This document shows positions 40,608 through 48,329 of a stretch of DNA of 64,000 nt, one piece after another; positions within the stretch are counted from its first letter, which is position 1; every line of letters starts with the position of its first letter. Under the pieces are notes generated by a model. It ran no database searches and was not told where the DNA came from. It was given only the letters and a program-made list of their open reading frames with translations. The stretch lies in assembly GCF_042686195.1 (NCBI RefSeq), contig NZ_JBHUOQ010000001.1, positions 434,001 through 498,000 on the forward strand, given 5' to 3'. The stretch comes from Corticicoccus populi. Its GTDB lineage: Bacteria > Bacillota > Bacilli > Staphylococcales > Salinicoccaceae. Position numbers and translations under genes: made by a program.

Positions 40608-41432
40608 CTACAATGTATTCTCTTTTGTTTCCACTGTGTTCGAAGCATCGGTAATCCATTCTGAAAAACTGCCGGCATAGAGTTTTACGTTGACGCCGTT
40701 TTCATAAAGCAGTGTGAACAGCGGTGTAGCACTCATGCCTGAACCGCAGTAGACAAAGACTTCATCATACTCTTTGATTTGTCCAAGCATATGATCCAGG
40801 GCATGCAGATTAAGGATACCGTCTGTATAGATGTCAGTATTCGGTATATTGACCGCACCCGGGATATGCCCTTTTTTGAAATCAATCGGTTCTGTGATGC
40901 CGAGATAGCGTTCCCTCGTTCTGACATCAATCAGCAGTACATTCTCTTTGTTGTCGACTGCAGCAGCTACATCTGACATTGAGCGGAAGATATCCGACTT
41001 GAATTCAGCCGTGTGTCCTTCTACTTCTTTCGGGCTGCCGTTAAAACGGGCAAATGATTCTTTCGTGTCTTTAATGTCCTGAAAATCCCCGTTATATAAG
41101 TAGGATTTTAAGCCGTACAGGTTAAACAGATAATAGAGACGTGTGTGATAGAAACTGCCTGCATCCGAGACGAGCAGAAGTTCATGTCCGCCTGATGTCA
41201 GTGCAAGGTGGAGTGATGTCACCTGTTCTTTGTATGGCAGCGGGTGCCGCCCGTTGTTAATTCCGTTCTCTGTAAACATAAACGGTGATTCCGGAATATG
41301 AACGGCAGTTTCAAGCGGCTGTTCTTTAATCAGCTCAAGCGTTTTTTCTTTATTGTCCATCACATTTCTGCAGTCAAGAACAATAAACCTCTTTAAATCG
41401 AATGTGTGAAGTGTCTCTTTATTTAAGATCAT
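40608..41432 (-). CDS. Tandem-rhodanese sulfurtransferase
   Basis: This 274-residue protein has two rhodanese domains. The N-terminal one lacks a cysteine loop. The C-terminal one carries the active loop CGSGMSA (VYCGSGMSATPL), as in 3-mercaptopyruvate/thiosulfate sulfurtransferases, plus DVRTRERYLG. The start at 41432 (MILNKE) has GAGGG 8 nt upstream; the GTG at 41441 lies too near that site. It overlaps the end of the dynamin gene by 14 nt. Confidence 0.87.
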   Translation of the reverse strand: MILNKETLHTFDLKRFIVLDCRNVMDNKEKTLELIKEQPLETAVHIPESPFMFTENGINNGRHPLPYKEQVTSLHLALTSGGHELLLVSDAGSFYHTRLYYLFNLYGLKSYLYNGDFQDIKDTKESFARFNGSPKEVEGHTAEFKSDIFRSMSDVAAAVDNKENVLLIDVRTRERYLGITEPIDFKKGHIPGAVNIPNTDIYTDGILNLHALDHMLGQIKEYDEVFVYCGSGMSATPLFTLLYENGVNVKLYAGSFSEWITDASNTVETKENTL

Positions 41433-44400
41433 TTGATTCACCCTCTATTTGTTTTAATGACTTCAACAGTTTGCGGTCTTCCTGATAATCAGTTTCCTTA
41501 ATTTCCTGAAGTGGCATAGTGAGCTCTGTTAATATTGTCTGAATCTCCGGTGTCAGATGACGGTCTTTTTCTTCTAAATAATGATTAATCAGCTGCTGCA
41601 TTTCAGTTTCCAGTGATTCCAGATGAATTGAGTCAATCAGAGAGCCGGACAGTTCGAGCAGTGTATTTCTAAAGTCGCGGGTATTTTTTCTTGTCTGATA
41701 CAGCGTTTTTGAAAAATCTTTGAACCTGGATGCTTCGACAGTGATTTGCGGTTCGCTGCCGTCTGTCTCCGGGACAGAAAGTGTATGAGCGGTACCTGCA
41801 TCTTTCAGTTCATCATTATACTCAGAAACAAGCTGTACTAAAAGGTCATCTGCCAGACGGTAAACGCTGTTGAACACAATTGAAGTTTCCAGTGTTAAAA
41901 AGTCATTAATACGTCTTGAAAAAATCGATTCATGCTTCGTCAAATAATTCTTTTCAGCGGCATCTGCTGCGGTGATTAACCCTTTTAAATAGTCATACAG
42001 CTTTAATTCAAAACGTTTTTTGATAAATGACAATACCACATCAATCTCTTGGAAAAGCTTCGGAGAGACGTTTTTTGCATGCAGCGTGCTGAGTGAAGAC
42101 GTCAGCGCCGTCCGTTTAGACATCAGGCGCGCCTGTTCACTTTCCCTGTCCTCATACTGCCGGATATTACTTTGAATGCGGGACAGGAGCTGGCCGGCTG
42201 TTTCAGTGAGTGAATGGTACTGGACCATTTTGACATGATCATCTGCGATCTTAATAATATTTTCTTTCGCTGCATTAAAATCTGCATCATCATTATTCAG
42301 GGCATTTTTACTGGATACAGGATAGATGACATGGTTAATCTCCATGCCGGTCAATGCATCCGACATGTAGCGCATCACTTTTTCCCTGTCGCTTTCATCC
42401 TTCATTAAATCAACGGCATTAATGATGAAAATAATCGGGAAGTCCTTCCCTTTAATGGAACGGATGTATTTAAGAAATGATTCATCACTCCTTGAGAACA
42501 CATGATTATAGTAGGACACATAAATCACAAGGTCACTGTCTGCAATAATATTCCGGGTCTCTTTTGTATGACGCTGGTTCACTGAATTGATTCCAGGGGA
42601 GTCAATCAGATTATAACGGCGCGTCAGATCATTTTTAATCGATACATCCGCTTTATGAATAAATGTCGCGTCTTCATCAGTTGAAATTTTTTGAATTAAT
42701 TCATCTGTATCAATTTCTACTGTTTTGCCGAGATTATCTTCGTATTCCTGAAGGTGATTTAAAATGCCGTTTAAAAACGGCTTATATGTCTCAGGTACAG
42801 TGCCGGCATTTTTCTTAATCCATTTTGTGTAGTCTTTAATATGACTGTACTCAAGGTTCGATAACGTACTCAAGGTTTCAATCAAATCCGCTTCATTTTT
42901 GTAAGTGACGCGGCTTGAATCGTAATCATTGATTTCCGTGATGGTGGCTGTCGTTGGATTCGGGCTTGTAGTCAGCCTGTTCTCCCCCATCAGCGCATTG
43001 ATAAATGTTGTTTTTCCGGCACTGAAACCGCCGAATACACTAATGTTTGCTCTGCCTTTTGTGAGACGCTGCAGTTTATCATCCAGTACTCTCGAAAAAT
43101 CATTGTAACGCGGTACATCATCAATAATGTTCTTTATCTTCATGATGAGCGACAAATCAAACTTCTCTTCATACTCGAGCTGGAAATCCCTTTGTCCCTG
43201 ATCCAGGCTGCCTTCAGATTCATCGAGTTCAAGTGTGACCGCTTCAGTCAGATCAAGCTTCTCGATTTCATCATCCATATGAATATAAAAATGACGGTAA
43301 TTCATCGTATCAATGGACTCGATTAAGTTAAACAGGTTAAGGGCTGCCTGATATAACTCCCGCTCTTCAATCAGATGCTGCCGGTCTTTTATACTTTCCG
43401 TATTGGAGTATGTGAGAATGTCTGTATGGCTGACCGCAGCTTTTGAAACGTCCTTAACGAGAAAGGATTTCAGTTTATCCAGATAATTCATTATAAAACT
43501 GCTGGAAATCGACGGAATACCGCTGTCGTCAAGGTTTTCATTGGACCATGTGTACTTAAATGGTCTGCCGGTTAAGCCGATGTTTGAAAAGTAACTGTTC
43601 ACCGGTGCATTGATTTCAGTGGATATTACACTGTCAAACTGTCTGTTAATATTTTCGCGTGCATCCTTAAGGAGCTGTGCTTCTTTTTTCTTTCTGCCGA
43701 ATAATCCCCCGGCCTTTACTTCGCCGGCCCTGATTTTTAAATATTCCGTGATGGCAGCTTTTACTTCATGCGGGAAGATATAACTGTCTTTAACAATTTT
43801 CTTCACAGAATCGGTGACGTGTGACTTTAACACATCTTTGTCCTGATGCAGGGCGTTCACATTGCTTTTTTCAATCTCGCCGTCGAGGAATTTAATCTGT
43901 GATGTGCATTTGTCATGTGTCAGAGGCGTATCTGTATCTAAGCGGGATGAAATATCTTCAAGCTCACTCTGTAAGTATTCAATCTGTTCTCTCTCGATAA
44001 TCGCTGTAATTCTTTGATAGAAGCTGTTCTGGATACGGTCTTTCTCTGATTCAAGACTGTGAATGAACGATTTGAGGTTTTCTATTTCATTATAAGGTGA
44101 ACTGTAGATAGAAGTCGTAAAAATATTCTCAAGCTGGATACCCCAGTCACTGATTGTCTCTTTAATCCGGGATAAAAAGGTTTCAAATGACAGTTCACTG
44201 TCATCATGCTTATCCACCTGATTAATAATGAGCGACACCGGTATATTTAAGTCGGATATATTTTTCAACATCTTCAGGTTCTGTTCACTCTGTACATGAT
44301 TATATTCCACAGTAAAGAAAATATAGTCACTGTTCAGAAGGAAGCGGTTTGTTGTTTCCTCATGGGCATCGGTTTTGGAATCCACCCCGGGTGTATCCTG

Positions 44401-44805
44401 AAAGACTGTCCGGTGATTGAAATCATCATGTACAATATCCATGTTGATTGCCGTAATGTCGATGTCTTTTGTGTTCAGACGCTTCAACTCATCATAATTA
44501 TCGAGCGGTACATACTGATACTGATTTAAAAAGGCTTGAATGTTTTCATCCGTATTGACCTGTACCTGGACAGTATTACTTGTCGTCGGCACAGGAGATG
44601 ACGGTAGTATTTCTTTTTTGAGAAGATAATTAATCAGACTTGATTTACCGGCTGAGTAATGGCCGATAAAGCTCATGACCAGCTGATCATTATATGTTTT
44701 CATAATCGCATGATCAATCTGGGATACCAGTGTTTCATTATCAGATTTCAGAATCTCTTTTTTCAGTTTATAGATTGTATTCAGTGCTTCTGTGTTAAAG
44801 GACAA
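41419..44805 (-). CDS. dynA: Tandem dynamin-like GTPase DynA
   Basis: This 1128-residue protein has two fused dynamin units, like B. subtilis DynA (YpbR), which tethers and fuses membranes and helps resist membrane damage. The first G domain has GHYSAGKSS (48-56), DTPGVDS and NQVDKHD; the second has GGFSAGKTT (about 593), DSPGINS and NAVDL. Long helical stalks separate them, with short hydrophobic paddles and no full membrane span. The start is TTG 44805, supported by GAGG 8 nt upstream that overlaps the rlmL stop. Confidence 0.92.
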   Translation of the reverse strand: MSFNTEALNTIYKLKKEILKSDNETLVSQIDHAIMKTYNDQLVMSFIGHYSAGKSSLINYLLKKEILPSSPVPTTSNTVQVQVNTDENIQAFLNQYQYVPLDNYDELKRLNTKDIDITAINMDIVHDDFNHRTVFQDTPGVDSKTDAHEETTNRFLLNSDYIFFTVEYNHVQSEQNLKMLKNISDLNIPVSLIINQVDKHDDSELSFETFLSRIKETISDWGIQLENIFTTSIYSSPYNEIENLKSFIHSLESEKDRIQNSFYQRITAIIEREQIEYLQSELEDISSRLDTDTPLTHDKCTSQIKFLDGEIEKSNVNALHQDKDVLKSHVTDSVKKIVKDSYIFPHEVKAAITEYLKIRAGEVKAGGLFGRKKKEAQLLKDARENINRQFDSVISTEINAPVNSYFSNIGLTGRPFKYTWSNENLDDSGIPSISSSFIMNYLDKLKSFLVKDVSKAAVSHTDILTYSNTESIKDRQHLIEERELYQAALNLFNLIESIDTMNYRHFYIHMDDEIEKLDLTEAVTLELDESEGSLDQGQRDFQLEYEEKFDLSLIMKIKNIIDDVPRYNDFSRVLDDKLQRLTKGRANISVFGGFSAGKTTFINALMGENRLTTSPNPTTATITEINDYDSSRVTYKNEADLIETLSTLSNLEYSHIKDYTKWIKKNAGTVPETYKPFLNGILNHLQEYEDNLGKTVEIDTDELIQKISTDEDATFIHKADVSIKNDLTRRYNLIDSPGINSVNQRHTKETRNIIADSDLVIYVSYYNHVFSRSDESFLKYIRSIKGKDFPIIFIINAVDLMKDESDREKVMRYMSDALTGMEINHVIYPVSSKNALNNDDADFNAAKENIIKIADDHVKMVQYHSLTETAGQLLSRIQSNIRQYEDRESEQARLMSKRTALTSSLSTLHAKNVSPKLFQEIDVVLSFIKKRFELKLYDYLKGLITAADAAEKNYLTKHESIFSRRINDFLTLETSIVFNSVYRLADDLLVQLVSEYNDELKDAGTAHTLSVPETDGSEPQITVEASRFKDFSKTLYQTRKNTRDFRNTLLELSGSLIDSIHLESLETEMQQLINHYLEEKDRHLTPEIQTILTELTMPLQEIKETDYQEDRKLLKSLKQIEGESNDLK

Positions 44806-44810
44806 ATCGA

Positions 44811-45932
44811 TTACCTCTTCCCCCAGTATTGATAAAAAGTCGTCTCGATATAACCGTTAAATAATTTTCTGCGCTTCGTCGCTTTTTTGCCGACGATATG
44901 TTCGAATTCCTTATTCGATGTCATTAAATACACACTCAGTGAGGCATCATGGGACATGAAGCGGCCGATAGTCCGGTACATCTCCTCTACTTCTTTAGCC
45001 TCCCCGATACGTTCTCCGTAAGGCGGATTTGTTACGAGCTTTACATGGTCGTGTTTAATGTTCAAGTCATGGACATCTTCAACTTCAAAATGAATGTTGT
45101 CCAGCAGTCCGATTTCAAGTGCATTTTCTTTTGCGGTTTCAATCATTTGAGGGTCGATATCTGATGCATAGATCACAAATTCCTTATCATATAATACATT
45201 CTCTTCAAGGGTGTTTCTTCTGTTGTCCCACTGTTCGAGCGGGATGATATCCCATCTTTCACAGTCAAATGAGCGGTTGACGCCGGGTGCCATATTGAGT
45301 GCGGTCATCGCCGCTTCAATTGCGATGGTGCCGGAGCCTGTGAATGGATCATAGAGCGGCTCAGTGCCGTTGTAGTTGGCAAGTTTCAGCATACTGGCAG
45401 CAAGGGTTTCCTTGATTGGTGCATCACCCTGACGACGGCGGTATCCTCTTTTATGAAGGGCGTCTCCGCTTGTATCAATGGTAAGAAGTGCACGGTCTTT
45501 TAAAATATTCACATCAATTTTATAACGGGCACCGTTTTCCTGCAGGCGTCCCTTCATATTGAATGCTTCTTTCAGGTGTTCAACAACTGCCTTTTTAACG
45601 ATTCTCTGTACGTCAGGCACACTGTAAAGCGTCGATTTGTGGGAACGTCCTGTAACTGGGAACAATGCATCAGCTCCCAGTATGTCACTCCAGGGCAGTG
45701 CTTTTGTTTGTTCAAATAAATCATCAAAAGTCGTGACGTTAAAATCACCGACAATAATCCGGATCCGGTCAGCGGTTCTCAGCTCAAGATTTGCGCGGAT
45801 AACCGCTTCTTCATCACCCTCAAAATACACCCTGCCGTTTTCAATTGTCGTTGTATATCCGAGCGCTTCTATTTCATCCGCAACAACACGTTCAAGACCC
45901 ATCGGTGTTGCAGCAAGCAGTTTAAATTGCAT
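44811..45932 (-). CDS. ypsC: THUMP-domain RNA methyltransferase (RlmL/YpsC)
   Basis: This 373-residue protein has an N-terminal THUMP/ferredoxin-like RNA-binding region (about 1-160) and a Rossmann methyltransferase domain. DPFTGSGTIAIEAA binds SAM, ASDIDPQMI follows and NPPYGERIG is the catalytic N6/N2-type motif. By homology it methylates 23S rRNA guanine (G2445 type). GGAGG precedes the ATG. It lies downstream of rnpB as in B. subtilis (gpsB-rnpB-ypsC). Confidence 0.92.
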   Translation of the reverse strand: MQFKLLAATPMGLERVVADEIEALGYTTTIENGRVYFEGDEEAVIRANLELRTADRIRIIVGDFNVTTFDDLFEQTKALPWSDILGADALFPVTGRSHKSTLYSVPDVQRIVKKAVVEHLKEAFNMKGRLQENGARYKIDVNILKDRALLTIDTSGDALHKRGYRRRQGDAPIKETLAASMLKLANYNGTEPLYDPFTGSGTIAIEAAMTALNMAPGVNRSFDCERWDIIPLEQWDNRRNTLEENVLYDKEFVIYASDIDPQMIETAKENALEIGLLDNIHFEVEDVHDLNIKHDHVKLVTNPPYGERIGEAKEVEEMYRTIGRFMSHDASLSVYLMTSNKEFEHIVGKKATKRRKLFNGYIETTFYQYWGKR

Positions 45933-45970
45933 AATGTTTCCTCCATTGGTTAATATGTATCATTTGTTTT

Positions 45971-46002
45971 TATAAAATAAAAGCTCTCCAATGATGGAGA
46001 GC
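45971..46002 (-). terminator. Terminator of rnpB
   Basis: On the minus strand GCTCTCCA, TCAT and TGGAGAGC form an 8-bp stem followed by TTTTATTTTA, 11 nt after the mature RNase P RNA end. Confidence 0.93.
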
Positions 46003-46012
46003 ATCTCTAGTC

Positions 46013-46406
46013 CGGTATCTCTGTAAGCCATGTTCTGTCCCGACGTGCTGCATACGTGTACTAGTCACACTCGCACATTGGTGATAATCATCTGTCTATA
46101 TTATATATAATATCTTCCATCCGGTTGAATTCCCATTTGGAAGTGCTCCTACCTAATTTGGATTGCTCACTCGAGGGGTTTACCGCGTTCCACCCTGCCC
46201 TTTTCAGAACAGGCTCGTCTCTGTGGCACTTTTAAAGTTACTCTAACCGTTTCTTTAGAAGAGGCAGGTTATTTCACAGCCGTCAGCATAAAGCTGCCTT
46301 AACTTATTGTTTCGTTAAGCACGAACACTACGCCCGTCTCAGGTGCGTGTGAGCATGGACTTTCCTCTATACTGCATTTAAAGTATAGCGATTATCCGAG
46401 ATACCG
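46013..46406 (-). ncRNA. rnpB: RNase P RNA (type B)
   Basis: This is the catalytic RNA of RNase P, which matures tRNA 5' ends. Conserved blocks on the minus strand are GAGGAAAGTCCATGCTC near the 5' end, GGTGGAACGCGGTAAACCCC, and ACAGAACATGGCTTACAG near the 3' end. The ends are set by the P1 helix (CGGTATCTC pairing with GAGATACCG), giving about 394 nt. The type B architecture is that of Bacillales. Confidence 0.96.
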
Positions 46407-46410
46407 TTGT

Positions 46411-46438
46411 ATTATTTAATTAACTTTTGACTGACCAA
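46411..46438 (-). promoter_or_regulatory. Putative rnpB promoter inside the gpsB end
   Basis: On the minus strand TTGGTC (46438-46433) and AATAAT (46416-46411) are 16 nt apart. The likely start of transcription falls right at the 5' end of rnpB. The site overlaps the last gpsB codons. Confidence 0.45.
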
Positions 46439-46742
46439 ACACCTTTTTTTCTAAGTTAGACAGTCGTTTCAAAATATCAATTTGATGATTTTGTGTCTGG
46501 TTGTCCGTGGAACGTGAGTTGGTAGCGACACGGATTCTAAGTTCTTCAACTTCTTTTTTCAGTCTGGCATTTTCTTCTTCAAGTCTTTTTACGTTATTGT
46601 TCATATCCGCCATTTTTTGATAATCATTGATTACATCATCTAAAAAGCTGTCCACTTCAATGGGTTTAAAACCACGCAGTGACTTTTCAAATTCTTTTTC
46701 AAAGATATCCTTGGCAGATAACTTTAAAGTATTATCACTCAC
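46416..46742 (-). CDS. gpsB: Cell-cycle protein GpsB
   Basis: This 108-residue DivIVA-like coiled-coil protein coordinates septal and peripheral wall synthesis and binds penicillin-binding proteins. The N-terminal LSAKDIFEKEFEKSLRGFKP is the membrane/PBP-binding part; a coiled coil (RLEEENARLKKEVEEL) and a C-terminal helix (IDILKRLSNLEKKVFG) follow. The start is GTG 46742, with GAGGTGAT 7 nt upstream. pbp2, a likely partner, lies nearby in this window. Confidence 0.94.
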   Translation of the reverse strand: MSDNTLKLSAKDIFEKEFEKSLRGFKPIEVDSFLDDVINDYQKMADMNNNVKRLEEENARLKKEVEELRIRVATNSRSTDNQTQNHQIDILKRLSNLEKKVFGQSKVN

Positions 46743-46753
46743 TATATCACCTC

Positions 46754-47296
46754 TTAACTATCATAACTTAATTCTGCGAAAGTGTTGATTTCATCAAATT
46801 CTATTCTTTCAATATTATACGGATGATTACCGCTGAATTCAAGTATTTGCTCGTAAAGAAAACGGACTTTTGAATCAGCTGCATCATCGTAGACAATCAG
46901 CCCCTGATCGGTATTTGTGACCAGGAAGCGGTTAATCTGTTTGAACATTGCCGGATTCTCATACGGCTTTTTAAAAATATAGTCGTGGAAATCACAGCCG
47001 CTGATAATTTTTTGAAGCATTTCAGCATCCTCTTCTTTATACTTCGAATTAAATTCATAAAACGGCATCAATACTGCGAGACCGACTTCATACCCCTCAT
47101 TTTTCAATTCCAGAATCATTTCACCGGCATAAAGCTCGATACCGGAATAGCCCTGTATAATAAACCACTCCGTGCCGCTCTCAATATATTCAAGCGCCTT
47201 ATGTCTGAAGAGTGACTTCAGTACGGTGACTTCTTTCTGTGAAGATTTGAAAATTCCCAGTTCATACGGCCGGTAGCCGGCAATCAATGTTCTCAT
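46754..47296 (-). CDS. ypsA: YpsA-family SLOG protein
   Basis: This 180-residue protein of the YpsA family (DUF1273) has a Rossmann-like SLOG fold that probably binds a nucleotide-derived ligand. YpsA overexpression blocks division in B. subtilis and S. aureus (known for the family). Typical segments are the N-terminal AGYRPYELGIF, the glycine region IIQGYSGIELYAGE, and LVTNTDQGLIVYDD. It overlaps yppE by 4 nt and is followed by gpsB after 11 nt, consistent with a division role. Confidence 0.9.
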   Translation of the reverse strand: MRTLIAGYRPYELGIFKSSQKEVTVLKSLFRHKALEYIESGTEWFIIQGYSGIELYAGEMILELKNEGYEVGLAVLMPFYEFNSKYKEEDAEMLQKIISGCDFHDYIFKKPYENPAMFKQINRFLVTNTDQGLIVYDDAADSKVRFLYEQILEFSGNHPYNIERIEFDEINTFAELSYDS

Positions 47297-47619
47297 ATTA
47301 AAGATTCCTTATAGGCATGGTCAATCCATACTTTAATATATTTCATTTTCTCCCTGTAGAGTTTCAAGCTGAATCTTGATACATGACAGGACATCAACAG
47401 CTCCATCAGCTCATCGTATACCTTTTCTCTTGATTCCGGGGTGAAGCGTGCATCTGTCTGAAATGAATTGACGGATGCTGCGAGTGTTTTATTTTTATTT
47501 AAAAAGGGTTCAATTTCTGTTTTGAAGTCAAACTGATAACCATTCCGTGCTTTTTCATACCGCGTTTCAATTTCCTGTACCAGTGCTTCAAGTTCATCAT
47601 GAATATGATTTCTTGACAA
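47293..47619 (-). CDS. yppE: YppE-family protein (DUF1798)
   Basis: This 108-residue helical protein of the DUF1798/YppE family, of unknown function, is encoded next to recU in Bacillales. It is mostly helix, with no cysteine-rich or membrane segments. The start is uncertain: TTG 47619 has GGGAG 10 nt upstream, while GTG 47628 is only 1 nt from that site. It is divergent from recU with an 86-95 nt gap, and its end overlaps ypsA by 4 nt. Confidence 0.78.
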   Translation of the reverse strand: MSRNHIHDELEALVQEIETRYEKARNGYQFDFKTEIEPFLNKNKTLAASVNSFQTDARFTPESREKVYDELMELLMSCHVSRFSLKLYREKMKYIKVWIDHAYKESLI

Positions 47620-47714
47620 AACCGTCACACTCCCTATAATAATGAATGTTTATGATATCTAATCTATCATGATATAATATATAATACTATAAACGTATTG
47701 TAGGTGCGATATTT

Positions 47715-48329
47715 ATGAAATACCCAAAAGGTGTGAAGCCGAACAAAAATTATACTGTGACGTCCTCAAAGAAACGTACCGGCGAAGTAAAGTACGGCCA
47801 GCGGGGAATGACACTTGAAACAGATCTTGATAAAACCAATGCATATTATATAAAAATGAAATATGCAGTCATTCATAAAAAACCGACACCTGTACAGATT
47901 GTTAACGTAGATTATCCTTCCAGGAATAAAGCGAAAATCAGCGAAGCTTACTTTAAAGTGCCGTCAACGAGTGACTACAACGGTGTCTATAGAGGAAAGT
48001 ATATTGACTTTGAAGCGAAGGAAACCAAAAACAATTCACGCTTCCCTTTTATCAATATACATGACCATCAGGTTCTTCATATGAGACAATGTACAGCACA
48101 TGATGGTATTGTATTTCTAATCATACGTTTTTCCCAGTTGAAGGAAACATTTATGATGCCGTTTGAGCATTTTGATAAGTACTGGCAGAATTATCTGGAC
48201 GGCGGAAGAAAATCTATTAAATATGATGACATAAAAAAAGACAGTATTTTACTTAAGGAAGGGATTAATCCCCGAGTGGATTATCTTTCGGCAGTAGATG
48301 AATTTTATTTTAAGAATGGAGCGTACTAA
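47715..48329 (+). CDS. recU: Holliday-junction resolvase RecU
   Basis: This 204-residue nuclease resolves Holliday junctions in recombination and chromosome segregation. The basic N-terminus (KYPKGVKPNK) is followed by RGMTLETDLDKTN and the metal-binding acidic residues in GKYIDFEAKETKN, the PD-(D/E)xK-type core. AGGTG lies upstream. Its stop and the pbp2 start share one base (TAATG), the widely conserved recU-pbp link. Confidence 0.94.
   Translation: MKYPKGVKPNKNYTVTSSKKRTGEVKYGQRGMTLETDLDKTNAYYIKMKYAVIHKKPTPVQIVNVDYPSRNKAKISEAYFKVPSTSDYNGVYRGKYIDFEAKETKNNSRFPFINIHDHQVLHMRQCTAHDGIVFLIIRFSQLKETFMMPFEHFDKYWQNYLDGGRKSIKYDDIKKDSILLKEGINPRVDYLSAVDEFYFKNGAY

Noticed and set aside
46013..46406. 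tmRNA or another structured RNA
   Set aside because: The conserved blocks and P1 pairing are those of type B RNase P RNA, in its usual Bacillales position.
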